A DNA stretch of 36,978 bases from an uncultured Sulfurimonas sp. (GTDB lineage Bacteria; Campylobacterota; Campylobacteria; Campylobacterales; Sulfurimonadaceae). Shown piece by piece: positions 25,651 to 33,382 of the stretch (position 1 is the first letter of the stretch; each line of letters opens with the position of its first letter). Both the position numbers and the translations under genes were made by a program. The stretch spans positions 1 through 36,978 of the forward strand of contig CALCGG010000117.1 in assembly GCA_937900945.1 (NCBI GenBank), in the 5' to 3' direction. The notes below the pieces were generated by a model. It ran no database searches. It was not told the DNA's origin and saw only the letters and a list, made by a program, of their open reading frames with translations.

Positions 25651-26467
25651 ATTTCAGATTTCCTTTTTGGAATCTCTTGAAAAGATAAGAGGTTATTCTG
25701 ACTTGACGATAAAAAGTTATGATGAAACTTTGAATGAAGCTTTTAGACATATTGAAATATTTGAAGAAAAAAATAATATAGTTTTTAACCTTATGCCATA
25801 CCGCATAAAAATAGCATCTTTAAATCCAAAAACAATCAGTAAAAAACTCAGTGCAATCCGTTCCTTTACCCATTATTTAAATGACAACAATTTTAAAGTT
25901 ATTTTAAAAGCTGATGAAAGTATAAAAATAGCTAAAACACTTCCAAAGCCAATCTCGCATGAACACATACTTGAAGCTTTAGAATATGCAGAGCCTGAGG
26001 ATAGACTTATTGTTGTGATGCTTTATACTTTGGGTTTAAGAATATCAGAATTAGCATCATTAAGACTTGACGATATTTCGTCCGAATGGATTAGGGTTTT
26101 AGGTAAAGGAAATAAGCAAAGAGATATACCGCTGATAGCTTCCACGAGAGAGTTAATCAATGAATTTTTGGCTCATAACACTCCAAAAAAATTTCTTTTT
26201 GAAAAAAAAGGCGAAAAATTAAGCGAAAATAGTCTAAGATATATCGTAAATAAAGCGTTTAAGAGAGTCTCTTTGAAGGTAACTCCACATCAACTTCGCC
26301 ATTCATACGCAACAGTTCTTTTGAATCATAATGCGAGGATTGCTGATGTTAGTGAATTACTGGGGCATTCATCCATGGCTACAACGCAAATATATACGAA
26401 ATTGGGTAGTGCCTTGAAACAACAAAATTACAACAAAGCACATCCTCTTTGCATGGAAGAAAAGTAG
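25631..26467 (+). CDS. Xer-type tyrosine recombinase
   Basis: A site-specific recombinase of about 278 residues (290 from the track's ATG at 25595). I favour the TTG at 25631: GAGAG lies 5 nt upstream and the overlap with the previous gene shrinks to 20 nt; ATG 25613 is also possible. An N-terminal SAM-like core-binding domain (FLESLEKIRGYSDLTIKSYDETL) precedes the catalytic domain with the full active site: Arg in GLRISELASLRL, Lys in GKGNKQRDIPL, HxxR in PHQLRHSYAT, His in LGHSSMATTQ and Tyr in QIYTKLG. There is no integrase-like extra arm-binding domain and no mobile-element context, so it is probably the chromosomal dimer-resolution enzyme (XerH or XerC-like) acting at a dif site elsewhere. 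Which Xer subgroup it is cannot be settled here. Confidence 0.85.
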   Translation: MKKLINKFQISFLESLEKIRGYSDLTIKSYDETLNEAFRHIEIFEEKNNIVFNLMPYRIKIASLNPKTISKKLSAIRSFTHYLNDNNFKVILKADESIKIAKTLPKPISHEHILEALEYAEPEDRLIVVMLYTLGLRISELASLRLDDISSEWIRVLGKGNKQRDIPLIASTRELINEFLAHNTPKKFLFEKKGEKLSENSLRYIVNKAFKRVSLKVTPHQLRHSYATVLLNHNARIADVSELLGHSSMATTQIYTKLGSALKQQNYNKAHPLCMEEK

Positions 26468-26482
26468 TGGCGGGGATGTGCA

Positions 26483-27514
26483 ATGCTAAGTAAACTTTTT
26501 GAATCTTTATATCTTAAAGTATTTGTAAATATTGTTATAAGCCGCACGCAAACTTCCGTTTATATAGAAATAAGTAATAAAAAAGGTGTTTTAAACCACG
26601 CTGAAGAAGTTTTTGATACTACAACCATAAACGATAAAATGCAAGCATTTATAAATTCATATACACAAGAAACACCATTTAATTATATATCGCTCTTAGA
26701 CACATCAGAGTTTCAGGGTGCTGCTCCTACTTGTTCTGCTAAAGATTTTTCTAAGTTTTTTGATGCAGATTCTTCAAAATATTTATGCTACCTTAATAAA
26801 TGGGCCGCTTACACATCAAAGTCAGATTTACAATTAGTAAAGAAAGAGTATTCTAAAATAGGGTTAGATTTTATATTTTCACCTTTTACCATTTTGGCTA
26901 GATTTTTTAAAGACAAAATTGATAAAACAGCAGCTATGTATATACTTGTCGAAGATGGCTGTGTCTCTTTGGCAGTATTTAATGATACAGAATTATTATA
27001 TGCTGACTATAAGCGATTCAAACATGCTGAAGTGGCAGAATATTCGCTGGAGGATGATGCTTCCTCAGATGATGACACTTTAAACTTTAATGGAAGTATC
27101 GATTTAGATAATATGGACACGGATATTAATATGGGTGAATTAGATGATTTTGCTGACATTGGTGATATTGAAGATTTAGATATGCTTGAAGATATGGATG
27201 ATTTTTCTGAAATTAAAGATAAACATGTAGAAGAATTAACAACAGAAAAAAATACTGGTGCAGAAATGAGTGATACAGAAACTTTCGGCGAAGATTATGA
27301 GCGTTTTTTGCTGATACAAAGTTCTGTAAATCATTTTTATAAAGATGATAAATTTGAGAGTATATTTATTGAAAAAGTCTTCATTGCAGATGGCATAGAC
27401 AGTGGTTCTGAATTGAAAAAATATCTTGAAGAAGAGATGTTTTTAAGTGTTATAGTACGCCGTATTGATTTAAGTGCTGAACTTTGTGACTTAGCAAAGG
27501 CGGAACTAAAATGA
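26483..27514 (+). CDS. PilM-like protein with acidic insert (putative type IV pilus/transformation assembly)
   Basis: A 343-residue protein of uncertain family. GGGGAT precedes the ATG, 15 bp after the recombinase gene. Residues 1-185 and 270-343 have the alternating strand/helix pattern of an actin-like (PilM/GspL-like) fold (VNIVISRTQTSVYIEIS, TAAMYILVEDGCVSLAVF, SIFIEKVFIADG). Between them, residues about 188-270 form an extremely acidic low-complexity stretch (SLEDDASSDDD; DIGDIEDLDMLEDMDD). No membrane helix is predicted, so it should be cytoplasmic. The following two genes look like PilN and PilO, which is the main support for the call. The start codon of the next gene overlaps its stop (ATGA). 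Confidence 0.5.
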   Translation: MLSKLFESLYLKVFVNIVISRTQTSVYIEISNKKGVLNHAEEVFDTTTINDKMQAFINSYTQETPFNYISLLDTSEFQGAAPTCSAKDFSKFFDADSSKYLCYLNKWAAYTSKSDLQLVKKEYSKIGLDFIFSPFTILARFFKDKIDKTAAMYILVEDGCVSLAVFNDTELLYADYKRFKHAEVAEYSLEDDASSDDDTLNFNGSIDLDNMDTDINMGELDDFADIGDIEDLDMLEDMDDFSEIKDKHVEELTTEKNTGAEMSDTETFGEDYERFLLIQSSVNHFYKDDKFESIFIEKVFIADGIDSGSELKKYLEEEMFLSVIVRRIDLSAELCDLAKAELK

Positions 27515-28074
27515 AATATAGTTTTATCAGCCCAAGGAAAAAAAGTATTTTAAGCTCAGATATGCTGCTGGTTTTTATATTTTTTGGCATCACCCTTTTT
27601 ATGTTATTTGCGACTTACACTTTTTTACTTGTAAAAGATTATAGCTTTATACAAGATAGAGAATACGCATTTGAGCAACTCACAGTGCTAAATACAGATC
27701 AGACTAAAATGCAAGAAAGAATTAAATTTATAAAAGAAGAACAGTTACTAAGTGAAAAAATCTATACACAAAATACGGTATTAAAAGATTCTATTGCTAA
27801 TTTATTTGATTTAGTCCCACAAAGAATCACTCTCTCCGAAGCTAAGTTGCTCAAAAATGGTCTTATACTCTACGGCATAACCCCAAATAAAGATATTTAT
27901 AGTTTTATGTTGCAAGCACCACTTAGATCTATCTTTACAACCACCTACAGTAGCTTTTTCCCTGCTGACAATGGATGGTTGAGATTCGTATCAACAAACT
28001 ATCTTGAGGAAAATACTTTAGAGAAAAAAAATTTAAAACCAAAAGTGGATGAGGAAGCAGATTATGAAGATTAA
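27511..28074 (+). CDS. PilN-like inner-membrane protein
   Basis: A 187-residue bitopic protein: a short basic cytoplasmic N-terminus (KYSFISPRKKSILSS), one membrane helix (about residues 18-42), then a periplasmic coiled-coil segment (EYAFEQLTVLNTDQTKMQERIKF...) and a small mixed alpha/beta domain (about 95-160: LVPQRITLSEAKLLKNGLILYG is the pattern seen in PilN, where the L-P-x-x-I-x-L block precedes a strand pair). It overlaps the PilM-like gene by 4 nt and the PilO-like gene by 11 nt. It probably forms an alignment subcomplex with its neighbours for type IV pilus, pseudopilus or DNA uptake machinery. Family membership is inferred from topology and order. Confidence 0.6.
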   Translation: MKYSFISPRKKSILSSDMLLVFIFFGITLFMLFATYTFLLVKDYSFIQDREYAFEQLTVLNTDQTKMQERIKFIKEEQLLSEKIYTQNTVLKDSIANLFDLVPQRITLSEAKLLKNGLILYGITPNKDIYSFMLQAPLRSIFTTTYSSFFPADNGWLRFVSTNYLEENTLEKKNLKPKVDEEADYED

Positions 28075-28633
28075 TATCTCTCGTCAAAATATATTTCTTT
28101 TGGTCATGGCTACAGTTTTACTGCTTTTTGTATTATTATTTTCATTCATTGCTCTTATTCCTAAAGGAAAAGAATATCGAGAACAAAGAACTGATTTAAG
28201 AAAAGTACAAAGAGAATTGAAACGACACGAAGATTTCAATGATATGACGTTTGAAGAACTTAAAAAACTTCAATCTGACAGCAGACATATTATTGAAGCA
28301 TTTGATGCAACTTTTAGTGCCCAGAGATTTGAGCTGCAAAATAAAAGTTATTTTAACTCTCTAACACTTTCTAAAATCTCACAAAGGACTGATGAAGATG
28401 GATTTGCAGTCTATGAAGTAAACACAACTTCTCAAATAAATTCTCCAAAAGTTTTTTATGATTTTTTAGATGCGATAAATAAGGGAGATTGGATAATCGG
28501 GATTAATTTTCCAATTAGCTTCAAAAGAGAAAATGATCTGATTCGTTCCACTTTTACGATGAAAGTTTATTGTACTAAAGATGATTCGCCTGAGTCAAAT
28601 AACACAGTTGATGCTAATGCAACAGCTCTTTAA
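28064..28633 (+). CDS. PilO-like inner-membrane protein
   Basis: A 189-residue bitopic protein. Start at the ATG of KINISRQNIF, which has GAGGAAG 6 nt upstream; the track's earlier ATG overlaps that site. One membrane helix (about residues 10-32) is followed by a coiled coil (KEYREQRTDLRKVQRELKR) and a ferredoxin-like domain (about 80-165, with PKVFYDFLDAINKGDWIIGI). This is the PilO/MshJ layout. Its 3' end overlaps the end of tilS on the other strand by 20 nt. The rest of a pilus or secretion machine (secretin, ATPase, platform protein) is not in the window. Confidence 0.6.
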   Translation: MKINISRQNIFLLVMATVLLLFVLLFSFIALIPKGKEYREQRTDLRKVQRELKRHEDFNDMTFEELKKLQSDSRHIIEAFDATFSAQRFELQNKSYFNSLTLSKISQRTDEDGFAVYEVNTTSQINSPKVFYDFLDAINKGDWIIGINFPISFKRENDLIRSTFTMKVYCTKDDSPESNNTVDANATAL

Positions 28634-29609
28634 TCTTTAAAAAAGCTTTCTCATCTTTAAATAGATAAGGTCTGAGTTTAGGCTCTATCTTTAAAATCCT
28701 GCACTCTTCTTTAAAACTTTTTGGCAAGATAGTTTCTTCACTATTATATGGTAAGATAAATACAAAACCTCTATCTTGATTTATAACAAAACTTCTTCCT
28801 ACCACTACTGTTGTCTCAGTTTTTAAAAATTCTCTTTCGCTGGAACTTAGCATGTAGAGTTTTGATTTTAGAACCTTGTCAATCGCATAGATATCTGCTC
28901 TTTTGTTTTGTGAACTCTTAAAATAAGCAAGCTCATTCACCGTTTTTATCTCTATCTCTTCAATCAGGCTTTTTCTGTCTTCATCAATATATTCAAAGCT
29001 TTTTTTGATTCCATCAAGATATTTCTCTATTAAAGGGAGAGAGTGGTTGTGTCTAAACTCATTTCGTTTAATGTCTACATCTAAATTAGTTTCATCTTCA
29101 AAGTGTTGAATCTTATTTGCATGAAGATAGACCAAAAGCTCTTTTTTGTCCAGATGCAAAAGGGGACGGATGAGCGTATATCCAGCTCTTTTTTGGAACT
29201 TTTGCATTCCGGCAATCTCGGCACAACCGGCACCTTTGCAAAATTGCATAAGCATCCACTCAAACCTGTCACCAAGATGGTGTGCTGTTAAAAGGTTTTC
29301 ATAGTGGTATTTCTCAATAAGTTCTTCAAAGAATTTATATCGTATCTCTCTGGCTTTTGATTCAAAATTTCTTTCTATTTTAGGGGCTTTATAAACATGA
29401 CATGTAAGATTGTGCCTTTTTGCCAGTTCATGAGCATAGTGTACTTCTTCTTTACTTTGCTCTCTTATGCCATAATCAACGATGGCTATATCGAACTTTA
29501 TATTGTTATTTATGAGTATAAAAAAAAGGGCGGTGGAATCAGCCCCGCCGGAGAATGCCAAAAGGTTTTTTTTATCCCTTAGCGAATCGAGAGTAGAATT
29601 TTCAAGCAT
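28614..29609 (-). CDS. tilS: tRNA(Ile)-lysidine synthetase
   Basis: A 331-residue ATP-pyrophosphatase that converts C34 of the CAU-anticodon tRNA-Ile to lysidine, allowing AUA decoding; AUA (ATA) is heavily used in this AT-rich genome. The PP-loop is AFSGGADSTALFF (residues about 18-30), and other N-type ATPase blocks are LTAHHLGDRFEWMLMQFCKGAG and RPLLHLDKKELLVYL, with EDETNLD after it. The C-terminal substrate domains of E. coli TilS are reduced, as in other short-form members. Its start lies within the end of rimO (8-nt overlap), indicating a rimO-tilS operon. Confidence 0.93.
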   Translation of the reverse strand: MLENSTLDSLRDKKNLLAFSGGADSTALFFILINNNIKFDIAIVDYGIREQSKEEVHYAHELAKRHNLTCHVYKAPKIERNFESKAREIRYKFFEELIEKYHYENLLTAHHLGDRFEWMLMQFCKGAGCAEIAGMQKFQKRAGYTLIRPLLHLDKKELLVYLHANKIQHFEDETNLDVDIKRNEFRHNHSLPLIEKYLDGIKKSFEYIDEDRKSLIEEIEIKTVNELAYFKSSQNKRADIYAIDKVLKSKLYMLSSSEREFLKTETTVVVGRSFVINQDRGFVFILPYNSEETILPKSFKEECRILKIEPKLRPYLFKDEKAFLKIKELLH

Positions 29610-30915
29610 TATCTACAGTGGCAGTTAAAATGCTGCCAACAAGTTCTGTAACTTTGGCTTTATAAATCATGCCAAATTCCAACTCTTCATCGCGGGTTCT
29701 GTCATTGACATAAATCTCACCATCAATCTCAGGCGCCCAGAGAAGTTTTCTCGCACTAAGCAGATATTCATGCTCGTCACTCTCTCCATCTATGACAAGT
29801 TCTATATCTGTCCCAACTTCATTTTCAAGTGATTTTTGCATCACTTCATCAGTAATAGCTCCTAAAATTTCTGCTCTTGACGCTATGACATCAGCCGGAA
29901 TTTTTTCAATCATCTCGTAAGCCGGAGTTGTTTCCTCATCAGAGTAAGAAAAAACATTGATTCTGTCAAAGCCGAATTGTTGCGCAAATTCACACATCTC
30001 CTCAAACATGCTCTGTGTCTCACCCGGATGTCCGACTATAAAACTTGTTCTCACAAAAGAGTTCGGCAGACTTTTCATGAAATCTAAAAGCTCGATAGTC
30101 TTTTCTTTTCCAAATCCTCTTTTCATGATGCGGAGCATGTCGTCGTTTATATGTTGAATCGGCATGTCAAAATAGTTATGAAAAATTTCACTTTTTGCAA
30201 TGTTTTTAAGAAGCGATAGAGTTGTTGTAGAAGGGTAAAGATAAAGGATTCTAGCACTTTTTACTCCATCGATAAGCTCTATTCTCTGTATAAGTAAACT
30301 AAGTCCATCTTTTATATTTTGGTCTCTTAGGTATGAACTGCTGTCTTGTGAGACAAAAGAGAAATCATAGTAACCTTTTGCTACTAAACCTTCAACCTCT
30401 TTAGCAATGGAATCTAGATTTCTTGAGTTCAGTTTCCCTTTAAAAGATGGAATCGCACAAAAACTACATGTCTGGTTACAACCCTCGGAGAGTTTTATAT
30501 AAGCATGGTAAGTTGACCCAGTTACAACCCGCTCAGCTCCGTCTATTAAAAATACCGACTCACTAAAACGGCTCTTTTTCTCACTCAATAGTTCATCTAT
30601 TTTGTCATAATCTCCAACGCCCGTGAAGATATCTACTTCTGGCATATCTTTTGCCAGCTCCTCTTTGTATCGCTCGCTCAAACATCCAGCCATAACCAAA
30701 AGTGAATCCTCTTTTCTCGAATCATGAAGATTTAATACCGTATTGATTGATTCTTGCTTTGCAGCATCGATAAATCCGCATGTATTGACTATGATAACAT
30801 CTGCATCTTCTTGGTCATCCGTTAGTTGAAAGTTTTGAAGTTTGCCCATCATAACTTCTGTATCAACAAGGTTTTTTGTGCATCCAAGGGACACAATGTG
30901 GAGTTTTTTGCTCAT
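29602..30915 (-). CDS. rimO: Ribosomal protein uS12 methylthiotransferase
   Basis: A 437-residue radical-SAM enzyme that methylthiolates the conserved Asp of ribosomal protein S12. The start is set at the Met of SKKLHIVSLGCTKN; the track's 65 additional residues extend into the divergent gene. UPF0004 cysteines: SLGCTKNLVDTE, VNTCGFIDAAK, VMAGCLSERY. The radical-SAM motif is CNQTCSFCAIPSFKG. The GCTKNLVD and CGFID versions are diagnostic of RimO rather than MiaB. A C-terminal TRAM domain is present. It is divergent from the flavoprotein gene, sharing a palindromic -10 region, and is cotranscribed with tilS. Confidence 0.94.
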   Translation of the reverse strand: MSKKLHIVSLGCTKNLVDTEVMMGKLQNFQLTDDQEDADVIIVNTCGFIDAAKQESINTVLNLHDSRKEDSLLVMAGCLSERYKEELAKDMPEVDIFTGVGDYDKIDELLSEKKSRFSESVFLIDGAERVVTGSTYHAYIKLSEGCNQTCSFCAIPSFKGKLNSRNLDSIAKEVEGLVAKGYYDFSFVSQDSSSYLRDQNIKDGLSLLIQRIELIDGVKSARILYLYPSTTTLSLLKNIAKSEIFHNYFDMPIQHINDDMLRIMKRGFGKEKTIELLDFMKSLPNSFVRTSFIVGHPGETQSMFEEMCEFAQQFGFDRINVFSYSDEETTPAYEMIEKIPADVIASRAEILGAITDEVMQKSLENEVGTDIELVIDGESDEHEYLLSARKLLWAPEIDGEIYVNDRTRDEELEFGMIYKAKVTELVGSILTATVDNA

Positions 30916-30937
30916 GTTTACTACTTTTTTTAGCGAC

Positions 30938-30952
30938 ATTATACAGTATAAT
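30938..30952. promoter_or_regulatory. Palindromic shared -10 element for rimO (-) and flavoprotein gene (+)
   Basis: ATTATACAGTATAAT is a perfect 7-1-7 palindrome that presents TATAAT on both strands: 30947-30952 on plus and 30943-30938 on minus. Predicted starts are about 30959 (plus, the A of the ATG) and about 30931 (minus, 16 nt before rimO). The two promoters therefore overlap completely and could not fire at the same instant. Confidence 0.6.
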
Positions 30953-30958
30953 AACTTT

Positions 30959-32104
30959 ATGAAAATATATGATGTGATTATTCTTGGTGGCGGTGCAAGC
31001 GGTTTGATGTGCGCTGCGCATTTAGATAAAAAATTGGCTGTTGGAATTGTGGATAGTAATGATAAAGTAGCAAAAAAACTAAAAATATCTGGTGGCGGAA
31101 AGTGTAACATTACAAATACAAATGTCAGTGCTGATAATTTTGATGGGGATTTAAACCTTGTATCAGATGCTCTGCAAAGCTTTTCAAAAGATGATTTACT
31201 TGAGTTTTTGCAAAAAAATGGTGTGAATCTAGAAATTAGAAAAAACCGTTATTACTTCTGCAGAGACAGTTCAGATGAAATTATCGGTGTTTTGAAAAAC
31301 AAGAGTGCACATGCAGAAATGCTTTTAAATAGAGATATTTTAGAAGTAAAAAAGAACGACGACATGTTCGAGATTAAAACCTCCAAAGGAAGTCTAAAAA
31401 CAAAAAAACTTGTAGTAGCAACCGGCGGGAAAAGTTATCAAACTTTAGGGGCCAGTGATATCGGGCTAAAAATCGCAAAAAATTTTGGACTAAAAGTAAA
31501 AGAATTTTCACCTGCACTTGTCGGCATGACACTTCAAAAAGATCAGTTCTGGATGAAAGAGTTAAGTGGTCTGAGCTGTTATGTAAACATAAAAGTAAAT
31601 GACAAAATATTAAAAGAGGAGATGCTTTTTGCGCATCGGGGCATAAGTGGACCGGCAGTTCTTTCAGCTTCGCTTTACTGGCAAAAAGGAAATATGAGTA
31701 TAAATTTTTTACCGGATGATAATATTTTTGACTTAATCAAAGGAAGCAAAAAACTGCTAAGCTCTGTTATTCCTCTGCCAAAAAGGTTATCAAAAGCAAT
31801 CTTGGATGCCTTACATGTAGAAGATATGGAGTGTAAAAAAATATCTTCACTCATGAAAGAAAAGCTAGAAAAGATTCATGACTACCAATTTGCTCCAGCA
31901 GGTAATTTCGGTTTTACGAAAGCAGAGGTAAGCCGCGGCGGGGTTATAGGAAGTGAACTTGATTTTAAGTCTATGCAGGCTCGCCATGTGGAAAATCTGT
32001 ATTTCATAGGTGAAGTGGTGGATGTGACAGGTGAACTGGGCGGTTATAATTTTCAATGGGCATTCAGCAGTGGAATGATTTGTGCAAGAGCAATAAATAT
32101 ATGA
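30959..32104 (+). CDS. NAD(P)/FAD-dependent oxidoreductase, BaiN/HI0933 family
   Basis: A 381-residue flavoprotein. Start at the ATG of KIYDVIILGGG; the track's 39-residue extension runs antisense to rimO and through the promoter. The Rossmann FAD motif is LGGGASGLMCAAH (residues about 8-20), the family signature SGGGKCNITN follows, with a second dinucleotide-like motif VATGGKSYQTLG and the closing GGYNFQWAFSSGMICARA. The reaction is not established for most members; a role in RNA or small-molecule reduction has been suggested for relatives. It has no ribosome binding site, and the -10 box lies 7 nt before the ATG. Its stop overlaps the helicase start (ATGA). Confidence 0.88.
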   Translation: MKIYDVIILGGGASGLMCAAHLDKKLAVGIVDSNDKVAKKLKISGGGKCNITNTNVSADNFDGDLNLVSDALQSFSKDDLLEFLQKNGVNLEIRKNRYYFCRDSSDEIIGVLKNKSAHAEMLLNRDILEVKKNDDMFEIKTSKGSLKTKKLVVATGGKSYQTLGASDIGLKIAKNFGLKVKEFSPALVGMTLQKDQFWMKELSGLSCYVNIKVNDKILKEEMLFAHRGISGPAVLSASLYWQKGNMSINFLPDDNIFDLIKGSKKLLSSVIPLPKRLSKAILDALHVEDMECKKISSLMKEKLEKIHDYQFAPAGNFGFTKAEVSRGGVIGSELDFKSMQARHVENLYFIGEVVDVTGELGGYNFQWAFSSGMICARAINI

Positions 32105-33354
32105 ATTATTTGAATGTTACTCTAGAAAAATTAAAAGCTGGCGAAAATGTATTTTTAACGGGCGGTGCAGGTGTTGGAAAAACTACTATCACCAGAGAAA
32201 TAATAAAAGCTTACGAAGAAGATGCAAAAAAAGTTGCCAAACTTGCATCAACTGGGATGGCGGCTACACTCATAGAAGGCCAAACCCTGCACAGCTTTTT
32301 AGATCTTGGCATCGCACCTGACTTGAAATCATTAGAGTTAAATGGCAAGTTAGAGATAAGTAAAAAGATTAAAAAACTCATTCACAGTATGGACCTAGTT
32401 GTCATAGATGAGATTTCCATGGTGAGTGACACTTTGCTGGATATGATAAATCTTAGACTTCATCAAGCTGATTTTAAAGGCTCACTTCTAGTTGTTGGAG
32501 ATTTTTTACAACTTCCTCCGGTTGTTCGTGGATATGGCGAAGTCAGATTTGCTTTTGAATCCTTGACTTGGGTTAAATTTGATTTTGTAAAAGTAGAATT
32601 GACTCATATATACAGAACAGATGATGCGAAGTTTATAGAGCTTTTAAACAATGTCAGATATGGTTATATAAATGAAGATATACACAATCATTTAAACGAG
32701 TATATTAAACCTTTAGGCGATGATTTAAGTGAGTTTACTTTTCTTTTTGGCAAAAATGAGACAGCTGCGCGACATAATAAAGTTCAACTTAACTTTATAG
32801 ATAATGAACTTTTTGTAAAAGAGGCACAGGTTATTAAACATGTAAAAAGTACTAAAGATAGTGAGATTGAACGATACATGAGCGATGCTCGAATAGAAAA
32901 AGAGTTGGAGCTTAAAATAGGTGTTCCGGTTCTTTTTACAAGAAATTCTTGGAATTATTTTAATGGTGAGAGAGGCGTTGTTGTAAATATAGACAATAAC
33001 TTTGTGTATGTACAAAAGAGTGACGAAAAGGTTGTAAAACTAGAAGCTACTGCACAATCAAAAGCCATGTGGAAAGAAAAAATAATAAATGGCAAAAAAG
33101 AGATGGTTGAAGAGAGTATTTTTAGTGTTTATCAGTTCCCGATAAAACTGGCATTTGCAATCACAATCCATAAATCTCAAGGAATGAGTATCATGGATCT
33201 GATTATTGAGACAAATGAGATATTTGCGCCATCACAGTTTTATGTAGCACTCTCAAGAAGTTCAAATCCAAAAAGATTAACTTTGATAGCACCAAGAAAA
33301 CAATGGTACGAACTTGCTTTTGTAAATAAAAAAGCTTTAGAATTTGTAAGATGA
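32101..33354 (+). CDS. Pif1-like SF1B DNA helicase
   Basis: A 417-residue ATP-dependent 5'-3' helicase of the compact bacterial Pif1 type. The start at 32101 (NYLNVTLEKLKAGE) overlaps the previous stop; the track's earlier start lies inside the flavoprotein gene. Motifs: Q/Walker A LTGGAGVGKTT (about residues 18-28), Ia LASTGMAATLIEGQTLHSFL, Walker B VVIDEISMVSD, III GDFLQLPPV, the Pif1 signature region, V/VI AFAITIHKSQGMS and FYVALSRS. It probably unwinds G-quadruplexes, R-loops or stalled-fork structures; this is known for the family, not shown here. It is coupled to the flavoprotein gene by a 4-nt overlap. Confidence 0.88.
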   Translation: MNYLNVTLEKLKAGENVFLTGGAGVGKTTITREIIKAYEEDAKKVAKLASTGMAATLIEGQTLHSFLDLGIAPDLKSLELNGKLEISKKIKKLIHSMDLVVIDEISMVSDTLLDMINLRLHQADFKGSLLVVGDFLQLPPVVRGYGEVRFAFESLTWVKFDFVKVELTHIYRTDDAKFIELLNNVRYGYINEDIHNHLNEYIKPLGDDLSEFTFLFGKNETAARHNKVQLNFIDNELFVKEAQVIKHVKSTKDSEIERYMSDARIEKELELKIGVPVLFTRNSWNYFNGERGVVVNIDNNFVYVQKSDEKVVKLEATAQSKAMWKEKIINGKKEMVEESIFSVYQFPIKLAFAITIHKSQGMSIMDLIIETNEIFAPSQFYVALSRSSNPKRLTLIAPRKQWYELAFVNKKALEFVR

Positions 33355-33360
33355 TATAAT
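33355..33360 (+). promoter_or_regulatory. -10 box of the small lipoprotein gene
   Basis: TATAAT directly after the helicase stop codon. It predicts a start near 33367 and a short leader with TTGGAGA before the ATG at 33383, so the small gene may be transcribed independently of the helicase. Confidence 0.45.
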
Positions 33361-33382
33361 AATAAGTATATTTGGAGAAAAA

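Noticed and set aside
25631-26467. Tyrosine recombinase as evidence for a mobile element or integron
   Set aside because: No attachment-site repeats, excisionase, tRNA gene, cargo or composition change flank it; the domain layout is that of a chromosomal Xer protein.
30842-30958. N-terminal extension of the flavoprotein in the ORF track
   Set aside because: It is antisense to rimO and reads through the -10 region; the flavoprotein family starts at KIYDVIILGGG.
30916-31110. N-terminal extension of rimO in the ORF track
   Set aside because: The extra 65 residues overlap the divergent gene and promoter; RimO proteins begin right at the LHIVSLGC block.
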